Notes under the pieces: generated by a model
Told to the model about the DNA's origin: nothing
Database searches by the model: none
What the model saw: the letters and a program-made list of their open reading frames with translations, nothing else
From: Pseudarthrobacter sp. AL07
Lineage (GTDB): Bacteria > Actinomycetota > Actinomycetes > Actinomycetales > Micrococcaceae
NCBI RefSeq assembly: GCF_029960665.1
Contig: NZ_JASBRB010000014.1
Coordinates: 1-64,000, forward strand
Direction of reading: 5' to 3'
DNA: 64,000 nt
Position numbers and translations under genes: made by a program
Shown: positions 7,689-16,256 of the stretch, one piece after another
Layout of the letters: every line of letters begins with the position of its first letter
Position numbering within the stretch: the first letter of the stretch is position 1

Positions 7689-8885
7689 ATGGACGTCCCT
7701 CCCCTTGTCTGGACCCTGACCATCGCGGGCATCGTGGGCCTGCTGGCTTTCGATTTCTTCTTCCATGTCCGGAAGGCCCACACGCCCAAACTCAAGGAAT
7801 CGGCCATCTGGTCCTCCATCTACGTGGGGATCGCCCTCCTCTTCGGCCTGGGGGTGCTGCTGTTCGGCGGCACCACCATGGGCACCGAATACTTCGCCGG
7901 GTACGTCACGGAGAAGGCCCTCTCGGTGGACAACCTCTTTGTGTTCCTGATCATCATGGCCAGCTTCAAGGTCCCCCGCGCGGACCAGCAGAAGGTGCTG
8001 CTGTTCGGCATCGTCTTCTCTCTGATCGCCCGGACCGCGTTCATTTTCCTCGGCGCCGCCCTGATCAACAGCTTCGCGTGGGTGTTCTATATTTTCGGAC
8101 TGATCCTGCTGATCACCGCAGGGAACCTGCTCAAGCCGGACAATCACGACGACGACGCGGAAGGTTTGGTGGTCAGGCTCGCCAAACGGTTCCTCCCGGC
8201 GTCGGAACATTACGACGGCGACAAACTGTTCACGATGGAGAACGGCAAGCGCGTCCTCACCCCAATGCTCCTGGTGATGGTGGCCATCGGCGGCACGGAC
8301 ATCCTGTTTGCGCTGGACTCCATCCCAGCCATCTTCGGCCTCACCCAGAACGTCTTCATCGTCTTCACGGCCACGGCGTTCTCGCTGATGGGCCTGCGTC
8401 AGCTCTTCTTCCTCATCGATGGGCTGCTGGACCGGCTGATTTTCCTTGCCTACGGCCTCGCCGCCATTCTCGGCTTTATCGGCGTCAAGCTCATCCTGCA
8501 TGCCCTGCACGAGAACAACTTGCCGTTCATCAACGACGGCGAGCCCGTCAATGTGGTGGAGGTCAGCACCATTATTTCCCTGACCGTGATCCTGGGCGTC
8601 CTGGTGGTCACCGTGCTGGCCTCGATCTTCAGCCCCAAGGGCAAAGCCAAAAATGCGGTGTCCGGCGCCAAACGGCATGCCACCGAATACCTGGACCTCA
8701 ACTACGAAACTGACATGGCGGAGCGTGACAAGCTGTTCGCCCGGATGGTCCGGGAGGAAGACCAGCTCCGCAGCCTGCCGGAGAAGTACAAACGGCTCAT
8801 CCGCAACGAAACCGAATTCATGGACCTCCTCCGCAAAGCCCACGCCGAGCACGACGAGGCCCAGGTCAGGGCAGCGAACCCCTAA
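7689..8885 (+). CDS. TerC/Alx family integral membrane protein
   Basis: 398 residues with eight or nine predicted TM helices. The family signature is clear: FFFHVRKAHTP near the N terminus, FAGYVTEKALSVDNLFVF with the conserved acidic residues in the membrane, and GGTDILFALDSIPAIFG in the second repeat. Alx/TerC proteins are linked to manganese efflux, alkaline response and, in some bacteria, metalation of exported enzymes. The C-terminal 80 residues are soluble, charged and helical. The gene is divergent from the molybdoenzyme and followed by a strong palindrome. Confidence 0.92.
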   Translation: MDVPPLVWTLTIAGIVGLLAFDFFFHVRKAHTPKLKESAIWSSIYVGIALLFGLGVLLFGGTTMGTEYFAGYVTEKALSVDNLFVFLIIMASFKVPRADQQKVLLFGIVFSLIARTAFIFLGAALINSFAWVFYIFGLILLITAGNLLKPDNHDDDAEGLVVRLAKRFLPASEHYDGDKLFTMENGKRVLTPMLLVMVAIGGTDILFALDSIPAIFGLTQNVFIVFTATAFSLMGLRQLFFLIDGLLDRLIFLAYGLAAILGFIGVKLILHALHENNLPFINDGEPVNVVEVSTIISLTVILGVLVVTVLASIFSPKGKAKNAVSGAKRHATEYLDLNYETDMAERDKLFARMVREEDQLRSLPEKYKRLIRNETEFMDLLRKAHAEHDEAQVRAANP

Positions 8886-8887
8886 AG

Positions 8888-8950
8888 CAACGCGGGGTCA
8901 CTTACGGCCCATCCAGAGGCCCGTGATGGGCCGTAAGTGACCCCGCGTTG
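8888..8950. terminator. Perfect 25-bp palindrome (bidirectional terminator or repeat element)
   Basis: Arms at 8888-8912 and 8926-8950 are exact inverse copies of 25 bases (CAACGCGGGGTCACTTACGG...), loop 13 bases, beginning 3 bases after the terC stop. It is much longer than needed for termination and shares the core GG-N-CACTT-NN-GGCCC with palindromes at 44749 and 47112. It probably terminates terC and belongs to a dispersed element family. Confidence 0.8.
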
Positions 8951-8996
8951 TCAGTGGCTGTTGCTAGATTCAAACCAGCGCCAGGGGAACCGTCCA

Positions 8997-9034
8997 CCGG
9001 CCAGGCACGTCACCAGGCACGTCACCAGGCACGT
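8997..9034. repeat. Three tandem copies of a 12-bp unit
   Basis: The unit CACCAGGCACGT (first copy slightly altered, CCGGCCAGGCACGT) is repeated three times, just before the SD (GAGGAGG) of the large nuclease-helicase gene. Copy-number change here would alter the untranslated leader only. Confidence 0.6.
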
Positions 9035-9049
9035 TTATGAGGAGGCCCC

Positions 9050-12000
9050 GTGTTTCTGCTCGATCCAGCCAGCGTTGATCCCCGCAGTGTTGATCTCCGC
9101 AGTGTGGATTCCAGTTCAGCGGATTCCGGCCCCCGCGTGCCGCAGGACCTGGTGTTTTCCGCGAGCGACCTGGTGGCCGCCAGCGAATGCGAGTACCGCA
9201 CGCTCCGCGTCCTGGACGAGAAACTGGGCCGGTCCCCCAAAGCGCAGTTTCCCGACGACGAAATGCAGCGCCGCGCCGGGGCGCTCGGCGACAAGCACGA
9301 GGCCACGGTCCTTGCCGGCCTGATCGCGCAGTACGGCGTCTGGGACTCCGGCCGCGGCGCCGGGGTGTACTCGATCGAGCGCGGGGAGAACACCCGCGGC
9401 GAACTGCTGGCACGGCACGCTGAAACGGAACTCGCGCTCCGTGCCGGGGCCGACGTCGTTTTCCAGGCAACCTTTTTCGACGGCGAGTTCCTGGGCTACG
9501 CGGACTTCATCGTCAACGAGGCCGCCGGAACCGGAAACCCCGGCCGTTACGAGGTCTGGGACACCAAGCTCGCCCGGCATGCCAAGGCGGGCGCGCTGCT
9601 GCAGCTCGCCGCCTACGGAGACCAGCTCATCGGCATGGGCCTGGAGCCTTCGCCCCGGGTCACACTGGTGCTGGGCGCCGTGGTGGACGGCGACTACGTC
9701 CGCAGCCACCATTCCCTGCCGGACCTGCTGCCGGTGTTCCGCGAGCGCCGCGACCGATTCCGCGCCCTGACCGCCGCCCACCGCGAGGCGGGTGCAGCGG
9801 TGCAGTGGCAACAGCCCGGCGTCGCTTACTGCGGGAGGTGCAACTACTGCGCCGAGCAGGTCCGATCCCACCGCGACCTCCTGCTGGTGGGCGGCATGAC
9901 CACCCTCCGGCGGAGGAAACTCATAACCGATCACATCACCACCATCGACGAGCTGGCCGATCTCCCGCCCGGCAAGGCCACGGGCTCGCTGGTCCGGCTC
10001 CGCGACCAGGCCCGTATGCAGCTGGGCCGGGACGTTCCGGACGGTTCCCGCACCTACTTCAAAGACGGCGAGGAGCACACCGTCACGTTCAAGGTGCTGC
10101 CGGAGAATGCCCTGGCATCGATTCCGGAGCCCAGTCCCGGCGACATCTTCTTCGACTTCGAGGGCGATCCCCTCTGGCAGGACCCCGCCACCGGCAAATG
10201 GGGGCTGGAGTACCTGTTCGGCGTGATCGAGGCGCCCGTGGTTGAAGGTGACGCTGCTGACGCCCGCGCCGCCGACAAACCCGTGTTCCGGCCCTTCTGG
10301 GCGCATTCACGCAACGAGGAGCGGCAGGCCTTCCTGCACTTCCTCGCCTATGTGGAAGAGCGGCGCGCCAGGTACCCGGAGATGCACGTTTACCACTACG
10401 CCGCCTACGAGAAATCGGCACTCCGGACCCTGTCCGTCACGCACCTCGCCGGCGAGGACATTGTGGACAACTGGCTCCGCAACGGCCTCCTTGTGGACCT
10501 CTACGCCACCGCCCGGCATTCGCTCCGGATCTCCGAGCCGTCCTACTCCATCAAGAAGCTTGAACCCCTGTACATGGGAGACAACCTCCGCTCCGGGGAC
10601 GTCAAGGACGCCGGAGCCTCCGTGGTGGCGTATGCCGGTTACTGCGCCGCCCGGGACGACGACGACGCCACGGCCGCGCACATCCTGGCCTCCATCTCCG
10701 ACTACAACGAGTACGACTGCCTCTCCACGCTCCGCCTCCGCGACTGGCTGCTGGGTCTGCGTGGGACGCCTGCCGCACGCACGGCGACAACCGGAACTTC
10801 CGACGACGGCGGGCAGCCGGCATTGTTGTCGTCGACGTCGTCGTCCGCTGTTGCGGCCTCGCCACCGCTACCGGAACCCGAGCCAACACCCGAGGAGCGC
10901 CGCCTCCTGGAGTATCTGTCCGGCCTGCCGGACAACCGGCCCTGGACCAACGACGAACGGGCCATCGCCATGGTGGCCGCAGCCACCGGATACCACCGCC
11001 GCGAGCGCAAGCAGTTCTGGTGGGAACACTTCGACCGCACTGATTCCGAGATCGACCACTGGTCCGAGCACCGCAACGTATTTGTGGTGGATACCGCGGA
11101 GATACTGACGGACTGGGAGCTCGCAAAGCCTACGGCCAGGATGCGCACCCGCACGCTACGGCTGACGGGGGTCATGAGTGAAGGGTCGGAGTTCAAACCC
11201 GGGAGCACCTGGTGCCGGCTCTACGATGCGCCGGTCCCCGCTGGCCTGGAGGATCCCCTGGGCACCGCCACGGGCCGCGGGTTCACCTTCGGCACGCTCG
11301 TGACCGCGGTGGAGGACCACCCGCGGGTTGCCGGCCAGACCATGATCACCATCGAGGAACGGGAAACAGGAAAGGTCCCCGCTTACTCGCACATTCCGGT
11401 GGCGCTCACCGAGGATCAGCCCATCCGCACCGCCAGCATCGAGGCCGCCCTGGCCGAACTGGCCCAGCGTGTTGGCGCCTCGGTGCCCTCGCTTCCGGAA
11501 CATCCCGGCGTCGACATCCTACGCAAGGTGCCCCCGCGCTTCCATTCGATGCCAGGTCCCGCCGCCGTCGGCACGGACGCCGCCGGTGCAGCGGACTACG
11601 TCACGGCGATCACCGCCACGCTGCTGGACCTCGATCATTCGTACCTTGCCGTGCAGGGCCCTCCGGGCACAGGCAAGACCTACGTCGGCTCGCACGTCAT
11701 TGCCCGGCTGGTGAAGCAGGGCTGGAAGATCGGGGTGGTGGGGCAGTCCCACGCGGTGGTGGAGAACATGCTCTGCACAGCGATCGAAACTGCCGGAGTG
11801 GATCCTGCGCGGGTGGCGAAGAAGCTGGCCGCCCCGCATCCGGTGCTGTGGCACCGCACCTCCGACGACGACGTCGCGGCCCTGCTGGGTTCCCCCGGCG
11901 GCTGTCTGGTGGGCGGCACAGCGTGGACCATGACGGGCAAGTCCGTCCCAGCAGGATCCTTGGACCTGTTGGTCATCGACGAGGCCGGCCAGTTCTCGCT

Positions 12001-12850
12001 GGCCAACACACTGGCCGTGGCCCGCGCAGCCAAGTGCCTCCTGCTCCTCGGTGACCCGCAGCAGCTGCCTCAGGTCACGCAGGGCTCGCACCCGGAGCCC
12101 GTGGACGAGTCCGCCTTGGGCTGGCTTGCTGCCGGGCACGCCACGCTCCCCGGCGAACTGGGCTATTTCCTGGCGGACAGCTGGCGGATGCACCCGGACC
12201 TGTGCCGGGCGGTGTCCGTCCTCAGCTACGACGGAAAGCTGGAAGCTGCGCCGGCGGCATCCCTCCGCAGCCTCGCGGAGCTGCCGGCCGGCGTGGAAAC
12301 AGTCTTTGTGGACCACAGCGGGAACACCAAGTCCTCCGTAGAAGAAGCTGCCGAGGTGGTCCGTCAGGCCCACCGGCACATCGGGCTTAAATGGCTTCCG
12401 GGCGGCGACAAACCGGCCAGGTCACTGAACCCGGAGGACATCCTGGTGGTGGCCGCTTACAACGCCCAGGTCCAGCTGATCCGGCAGGCGCTGCACGACG
12501 CCGGCCTGCCCGGTGTCCGGGTGGGCACGGTAGACAAGTTCCAGGGCCAGGAGGCGCCGGTGGTCCTGGTGTCCATGGCCTGCTCTGCGGGTGCCGAAGC
12601 TCCGCGCGGGGCCGACTTCCTGCTGAACCGGAACCGGATCAACGTGGCCGTGTCGCGGGGCCAGTGGCGTGCCGTGATCATCCGCTCCCCCGAGCTCACG
12701 AACTACATGCCGGCCAAACCGGCGGTACTGGAGGAGCTCGGCGCCTTCATCGGCCTCAGCGCGGGTATCCATGGCCCTGTACTCACGGCCCGCGCAACAC
12801 CCGGAGAAACCGTGTTCTCACCGCTGAATCACGGTAGGTTCATGAAGTGA
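9050..12850 (+). CDS. TM0106-family RecB-like nuclease / RNase H-like exonuclease / SF1B helicase fusion
   Basis: 1266 residues from a GTG with SD GAGGAGG, 4 bases away. Module 1 (about 20-285) is a Cas4/RecB-like PD-(D/E)XK nuclease: YADFIV, VWDTKLAR, QLAAYGDQL, and the cysteines CGRCNYC that in relatives hold an Fe-S cluster. Module 2 (about 350-575) is an RNase H-like DEDD exonuclease: FFDFEGDPLW, YHYAAYEKSAL, YNEYDCL. Module 3 (about 815-1250) is an Upf1/Dna2-like SF1B helicase: GPPGTGKT Walker A, VIDEAGQ, GDPQQLPQ, SWRMHP, DKFQGQEAPVV, NVAVSRG. Family length is about 1100-1250. Likely DNA repair or replication-associated end processing; a defence role is untested. Residues 5-25 are a short SVD repeat. 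Confidence 0.9.
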   Translation: MFLLDPASVDPRSVDLRSVDSSSADSGPRVPQDLVFSASDLVAASECEYRTLRVLDEKLGRSPKAQFPDDEMQRRAGALGDKHEATVLAGLIAQYGVWDSGRGAGVYSIERGENTRGELLARHAETELALRAGADVVFQATFFDGEFLGYADFIVNEAAGTGNPGRYEVWDTKLARHAKAGALLQLAAYGDQLIGMGLEPSPRVTLVLGAVVDGDYVRSHHSLPDLLPVFRERRDRFRALTAAHREAGAAVQWQQPGVAYCGRCNYCAEQVRSHRDLLLVGGMTTLRRRKLITDHITTIDELADLPPGKATGSLVRLRDQARMQLGRDVPDGSRTYFKDGEEHTVTFKVLPENALASIPEPSPGDIFFDFEGDPLWQDPATGKWGLEYLFGVIEAPVVEGDAADARAADKPVFRPFWAHSRNEERQAFLHFLAYVEERRARYPEMHVYHYAAYEKSALRTLSVTHLAGEDIVDNWLRNGLLVDLYATARHSLRISEPSYSIKKLEPLYMGDNLRSGDVKDAGASVVAYAGYCAARDDDDATAAHILASISDYNEYDCLSTLRLRDWLLGLRGTPAARTATTGTSDDGGQPALLSSTSSSAVAASPPLPEPEPTPEERRLLEYLSGLPDNRPWTNDERAIAMVAAATGYHRRERKQFWWEHFDRTDSEIDHWSEHRNVFVVDTAEILTDWELAKPTARMRTRTLRLTGVMSEGSEFKPGSTWCRLYDAPVPAGLEDPLGTATGRGFTFGTLVTAVEDHPRVAGQTMITIEERETGKVPAYSHIPVALTEDQPIRTASIEAALAELAQRVGASVPSLPEHPGVDILRKVPPRFHSMPGPAAVGTDAAGAADYVTAITATLLDLDHSYLAVQGPPGTGKTYVGSHVIARLVKQGWKIGVVGQSHAVVENMLCTAIETAGVDPARVAKKLAAPHPVLWHRTSDDDVAALLGSPGGCLVGGTAWTMTGKSVPAGSLDLLVIDEAGQFSLANTLAVARAAKCLLLLGDPQQLPQVTQGSHPEPVDESALGWLAAGHATLPGELGYFLADSWRMHPDLCRAVSVLSYDGKLEAAPAASLRSLAELPAGVETVFVDHSGNTKSSVEEAAEVVRQAHRHIGLKWLPGGDKPARSLNPEDILVVAAYNAQVQLIRQALHDAGLPGVRVGTVDKFQGQEAPVVLVSMACSAGAEAPRGADFLLNRNRINVAVSRGQWRAVIIRSPELTNYMPAKPAVLEELGAFIGLSAGIHGPVLTARATPGETVFSPLNHGRFMK

Positions 12851-14052
12851 CGTCCCAGAGCAACAGGTTGCCAGTCGGCGCACTGATCGTCCTTGCCGCC
12901 ATCGGCTTTACCGCCATCACCACCGAACTCCTGCCCTCCGGCCTGCTGCCCCAGATCAGCGCCGACTTCCGGGTCTCTGAGGCCACCGCCGGGTATCTGA
13001 CGGCGGGCTACGCGGCCATCATCGTGGTCACCGTGATCCCGTTGTCGCTGCTGCTGTCGCGGGTCCCCCGGCATTACCTGCTCATTGCGCTGATCCTGTT
13101 CTTTGCTGCCAGTAACGCGCTGGTGGCCATCGTCTCCGATTTCGGCGCCGCCATGGGTTCACGGGTGGTGGGCGGCATTGCCCACGGCCTGCTGTGGTCC
13201 GCCATGGCCCCGTTTGTGGCGCGGATCGTCCCCGCCCACAAAGTGGGCAAGGCGCTGGCCATCGTGTTCAGCGGCAACAGCCTGGGACTGGCCATCGGCG
13301 CCCCGGTGGGCACCGCCCTGGGCAACCTCGTCGGCTGGCGCGCTGCCTTCCTGGTCCTGGCCGCCTCCGGGGTGCTGCTGGCGCTCCTGGCCGTCTGGCT
13401 GCTTCCCCCGGTGCGGCGCATCCCCGACGCTCCGCACCCCTCAATCCGCAAGGCAATCGGCCAGCCGGGCGTGAAGACCGTCGCCGTTGCCTGGCCCCTG
13501 ATGCTCATGGCGCATTTCGCGTTGTTCACCTACATTGCGCCGTTCCTGCGCGAGGTCCGGCTGCCTGACTTCAGCATCCCGCTGTCCATCAGTGTCCTTG
13601 GTGTTGCCGGGCTGGTGGGCATCTGGATCGCCGGCATCACGGTGGATTCCCGGCCCCGGCGCTGGCTCCTGATCACCGTCGCCGGCGTTGCAGTTTCCGT
13701 GGCCCTGCTCCCGCTGGTGGGAAGCGTCCTGCCGGCCTTGGCGCTGCCGGCCACTCTGGTCCTGATGCTGGTCTGGGGCACGGGCATCGGCGCGATGGGG
13801 ATTTACAACCAGTCCGCCATCCTCCGCGCCGGCGGCGAATACAGGGACGCCGCCAACGGACTGACGGTGCTGACCATCCAGATCGGGATCATGATCGGCG
13901 CGATGTTCGGCGCCGCCGCCCTCACCATTGCGGGGCCGCTCCTGATCCCGATCGCCGCCGCCATCCCCGCCGTCGTCGCGTTTGCGCTGATCCTCGCGGG
14001 ACGGCGGCACTCCTACCCGCCGGGGCCAAAAGAGCGCGTCAGCGGGCCCTGA
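12847..14052 (+). CDS. MFS transporter (AraJ/YdhP-like, DHA1)
   Basis: 401 residues from the GTG at 12847, which overlaps the preceding stop as GTGA, so the two genes are translationally coupled. Twelve TM helices. The opening IGFTAITTELLPSGLLPQIS is typical of the AraJ/PbuE/NepI-type efflux group (the tTEllp..gLlp motif). The cytoplasmic loop PVGTALGNLVGWRAAF is conserved in the first half. These proteins export sugars, purine bases or drugs; the substrate here is unknown. Coupling to a nuclease-helicase has no obvious functional logic. Its last 14 bases overlap the convergent acylphosphatase gene. Confidence 0.9.
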   Translation: MTSQSNRLPVGALIVLAAIGFTAITTELLPSGLLPQISADFRVSEATAGYLTAGYAAIIVVTVIPLSLLLSRVPRHYLLIALILFFAASNALVAIVSDFGAAMGSRVVGGIAHGLLWSAMAPFVARIVPAHKVGKALAIVFSGNSLGLAIGAPVGTALGNLVGWRAAFLVLAASGVLLALLAVWLLPPVRRIPDAPHPSIRKAIGQPGVKTVAVAWPLMLMAHFALFTYIAPFLREVRLPDFSIPLSISVLGVAGLVGIWIAGITVDSRPRRWLLITVAGVAVSVALLPLVGSVLPALALPATLVLMLVWGTGIGAMGIYNQSAILRAGGEYRDAANGLTVLTIQIGIMIGAMFGAAALTIAGPLLIPIAAAIPAVVAFALILAGRRHSYPPGPKERVSGP

Positions 14053-14398
14053 AATCCCGGTACGATCCGTCCGCGGCGGAGATGGACTCCTCCACCCGTT
14101 CCACCCGGCCGGGGGCGTTCTCCGATCTCAGCCAGTCCAGGAGCTTCTGGACCTGCTGTTCCGGCCCCTCGGCCTCGATGGCCACCGAGCCGTCGTCGAG
14201 GTTCCTCACCACGCCATTAAGCCCCAGTTCGTCGGCTTTGCCCATCGTCCAAAAACGGAATCCGACGCCCTGCACCACTCCAAAGACGCGGGCGGAGAGC
14301 CGGATGTCGCCGGACTCCCGGCCGGGGATATTCTCAGCCGGGTTATCCCGGCCGGAGTCGTCGCAGCCGGAGTCGTGGCGGCGCCCGGAAAAACCCAT
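14039..14398 (-). CDS. acyP: Acylphosphatase
   Basis: 119 residues from the ATG at 14398. The catalytic core is at residues 35-119: RVFGVVQGVGFRFWTM, with the phosphate-binding loop and catalytic Arg in VQGVGFR, and LNGVVRNLDDGSVAIEAEGP with the conserved Asn in VRN. It hydrolyses acyl phosphates in the cytosol. The first 33 residues (SGRRHDSGCDDSGRDN) are an unusual polar extension made of short degenerate repeats, absent from the normal 90-residue enzyme; translation could start later. It follows the YceI gene with 5 bases between them, on the same transcript. Confidence 0.9.
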   Translation of the reverse strand: MGFSGRRHDSGCDDSGRDNPAENIPGRESGDIRLSARVFGVVQGVGFRFWTMGKADELGLNGVVRNLDDGSVAIEAEGPEQQVQKLLDWLRSENAPGRVERVEESISAADGSYRDFRAR

Positions 14399-14403
14399 GG
14401 CTG

Positions 14404-14949
14404 TCAGGACTGCTTGACCAGGGCCGCTTCGACGTTGATCTTTACCTTGTCGCTGACCAGCAGGCCGCCGGCTTCCAGGGCAGCGTTCCAGGTCAGGCCG
14501 AACTCCTTGCGGCTGATCTCGCACTCCGCGGAGAACCCTGCGCGGGTGGCACCAAACGGGTCCACGGCTACCCCGGTGAACTCAACCTCCAGCTCCACCG
14601 GTTTGGTGATTCCGCGGATGGTGAGATCGCCCGTGAGCGTGTAATCCTCGCCGTCGCCCTCTACCGAGGTGGCACGGAACGTCATCTCGGGGTACTCCTC
14701 CACGTCGAAGAAGTCCGCCCCCTTCACGTGTCCGTCGCGGTTGGCGTCGCCGGAATCGAAGCTGGCCGTTTTGACCGTGGCGTGAAGCGAAGCCTCGGCC
14801 AGGGATGAGCCAACGCGGGCTTCGGCCGAGGCGTCCGTGAAACGTCCGCGGACCTTGCTGATGCCCGCGTGCCGGACAGTGAAGCCGATCTCGCTGTGCG
14901 ACATGTCCAGGGTCCAGACGCCCGAGGTAAGGCCTGAAGGTAGGGTCAC
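14404..14949 (-). CDS. YceI-family lipid-binding-like protein
   Basis: 181 residues from the GTG at 14949 (AAGGAG, 8-base spacing). The YceI pattern is complete: SGVWTLDMSHSEIGFTVRH near the start, ISKVRGRFTDASAEA, DSGDANRDGHVKGADFFDV, YPEMTFRATSVE, and DLTIRGITKPVELEVEF. YceI proteins form a beta barrel that binds isoprenoid-type lipids. There is no signal peptide, so it would be cytoplasmic, as in many actinobacterial copies. It forms a two-gene unit with the acylphosphatase downstream. Confidence 0.92.
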   Translation of the reverse strand: MTLPSGLTSGVWTLDMSHSEIGFTVRHAGISKVRGRFTDASAEARVGSSLAEASLHATVKTASFDSGDANRDGHVKGADFFDVEEYPEMTFRATSVEGDGEDYTLTGDLTIRGITKPVELEVEFTGVAVDPFGATRAGFSAECEISRKEFGLTWNAALEAGGLLVSDKVKINVEAALVKQS

Positions 14950-15105
14950 TTTCGCATCTCCTTGGTGGGAAACAGTGGGGTGGAAACCGGCCAGGACGGC
15001 CGGTTTCCACACTGCTTCACTCCGGAGTTTTTGTCCAGATACTGACCCAAAATCCGCCCGCAGATGCGGTTACATGGCCAAAAACTCAGCGGGGGACGCA
15101 TGCGG

Positions 15106-16005
15106 TCAGTTGATGGTGATGTCCCGCGTGCGGTGATCGTAGCGGATGGTGACCGTGCCGCCGTCGTGGTGCAGTTCGTGGTTGGGGCCATCGAACGTGC
15201 CGAATGCGCCGTAGTTCTCGTCCCACGAACGGTTCAGCGCAATCTTGAAGGTGTAAGAGCCGGCAGGCAGGTCGGCGCTGATCTTCCACAGCTGATCCAG
15301 GGCATCGAGCGTCAGCTGGGCTTCGTCGTACTGCGGGGCCCAGTTCTCCGGCGCGCCCAAAATGGTGTTGAAGTCGCCGGCAACCGCTACAGCCTCGGGC
15401 TGCGGGAAAGTCTCCACAGCTGAAGCTTCGGCCGTTACCTTGGTCGCAGCCTTAGCTACAGTTTTGGGCGCTGCCTTGCGCGAGCGGACGGCCTTGACCA
15501 CGGGCTCTACGGCGTCCTCGATGGCTTCCTCGATTGCCTTGGCGGCCTTCCCGACGGCGTCGGCGGCCTTCTTAGCGGGCGTCCGCTTTGCCGGGGCCTT
15601 CTTGGCGGGAGCCGCCTTCACAGCCGGTGCGGGTGCCGGGGCCGGTGGAATGGCGACGTCGGCAGGAACCGGAGAGCCGGCGTCGAGCGCCGTGGCGAAC
15701 GAATCCGCATCGGGGAAGGCCACCGTGGCGCGCATGCCGTCATCGGTGATGGTCCAGCCGGAACGGCCCTTGACCAGCCAGCCGGCCTTGACCAGCTTGG
15801 CCGTGGCGGAGGTGAGCGTCTTATGTCCACGCGGAATGCCGCCGCTGAGCAGCATGGCCTCGTGTTCACTGAACGGCACGCGGACAGTGGCTTCCGCCAG
15901 AACCTCGCCAGCGTTGAGTGAACCGCCGGACCAGACGCCTTCCGTCAGGACGTGCAGCACGGTCTTGAGTCGGAGGTCGGTGTTATCTGCGATGGACTTG
16001 GCCAT
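15106..16005 (-). CDS. Winged-helix / Ala-Lys-rich linker / pullulanase X25-like domain protein
   Basis: 299 residues from the ATG at 16005 (SD AAGGGG). Residues 1-95 look like a winged-helix domain (LRLKTVLHVLTEGVWSG...KLVKAGWLVKGRSGWTIT), similar to Mrr N-terminal-type domains. Residues about 120-200 are an A/K/P-rich, histone H1-like linker (APAKKAPAKRTPAKKAAD). Residues 205-299 (VAGDFNTILG..WAP, LPAGSYTFKIALNRSWDENYG) match the X25/CBM-like domain of pullulanases. No catalytic domain is present. The combination suggests nucleic-acid binding plus glucan binding; actinobacterial homologues are often labelled glycosidase, which the sequence does not support. Function unknown. Confidence 0.75.
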   Translation of the reverse strand: MAKSIADNTDLRLKTVLHVLTEGVWSGGSLNAGEVLAEATVRVPFSEHEAMLLSGGIPRGHKTLTSATAKLVKAGWLVKGRSGWTITDDGMRATVAFPDADSFATALDAGSPVPADVAIPPAPAPAPAVKAAPAKKAPAKRTPAKKAADAVGKAAKAIEEAIEDAVEPVVKAVRSRKAAPKTVAKAATKVTAEASAVETFPQPEAVAVAGDFNTILGAPENWAPQYDEAQLTLDALDQLWKISADLPAGSYTFKIALNRSWDENYGAFGTFDGPNHELHHDGGTVTIRYDHRTRDITIN

Positions 16006-16256
16006 TTTTCCCCTTGCATAATGCGATCTGTCACTAGGCATCCTGCCAAGACCGTGTTAAATCGCGCGACTTAAATTGGTTAACTCTGCGTGTCGTGACC
16101 GACTATGACGCGGATTACAGCAGAAGTGAGGCAGGAGTCTCGGCTAGGAGGCTGTTTACTCAACCCTGGAGCGCAAATTCCGGGTATCGCCGGACTCTTT
16201 CCGGCCGATCTCGGGCACCAGTCTAGCGAGCAGGGCAGACCGGAGCTAGCCGAGAG

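Noticed and set aside
9050-12850. Cas4 or a CRISPR-linked protein
   Set aside because: The PD-(D/E)XK module is Cas4-like, but it is fused to an exonuclease and helicase and no repeat array or other cas gene is near.
15106-16005. Glycosidase annotation
   Set aside because: Only a carbohydrate-binding-like domain is present; no catalytic barrel or active-site motif.
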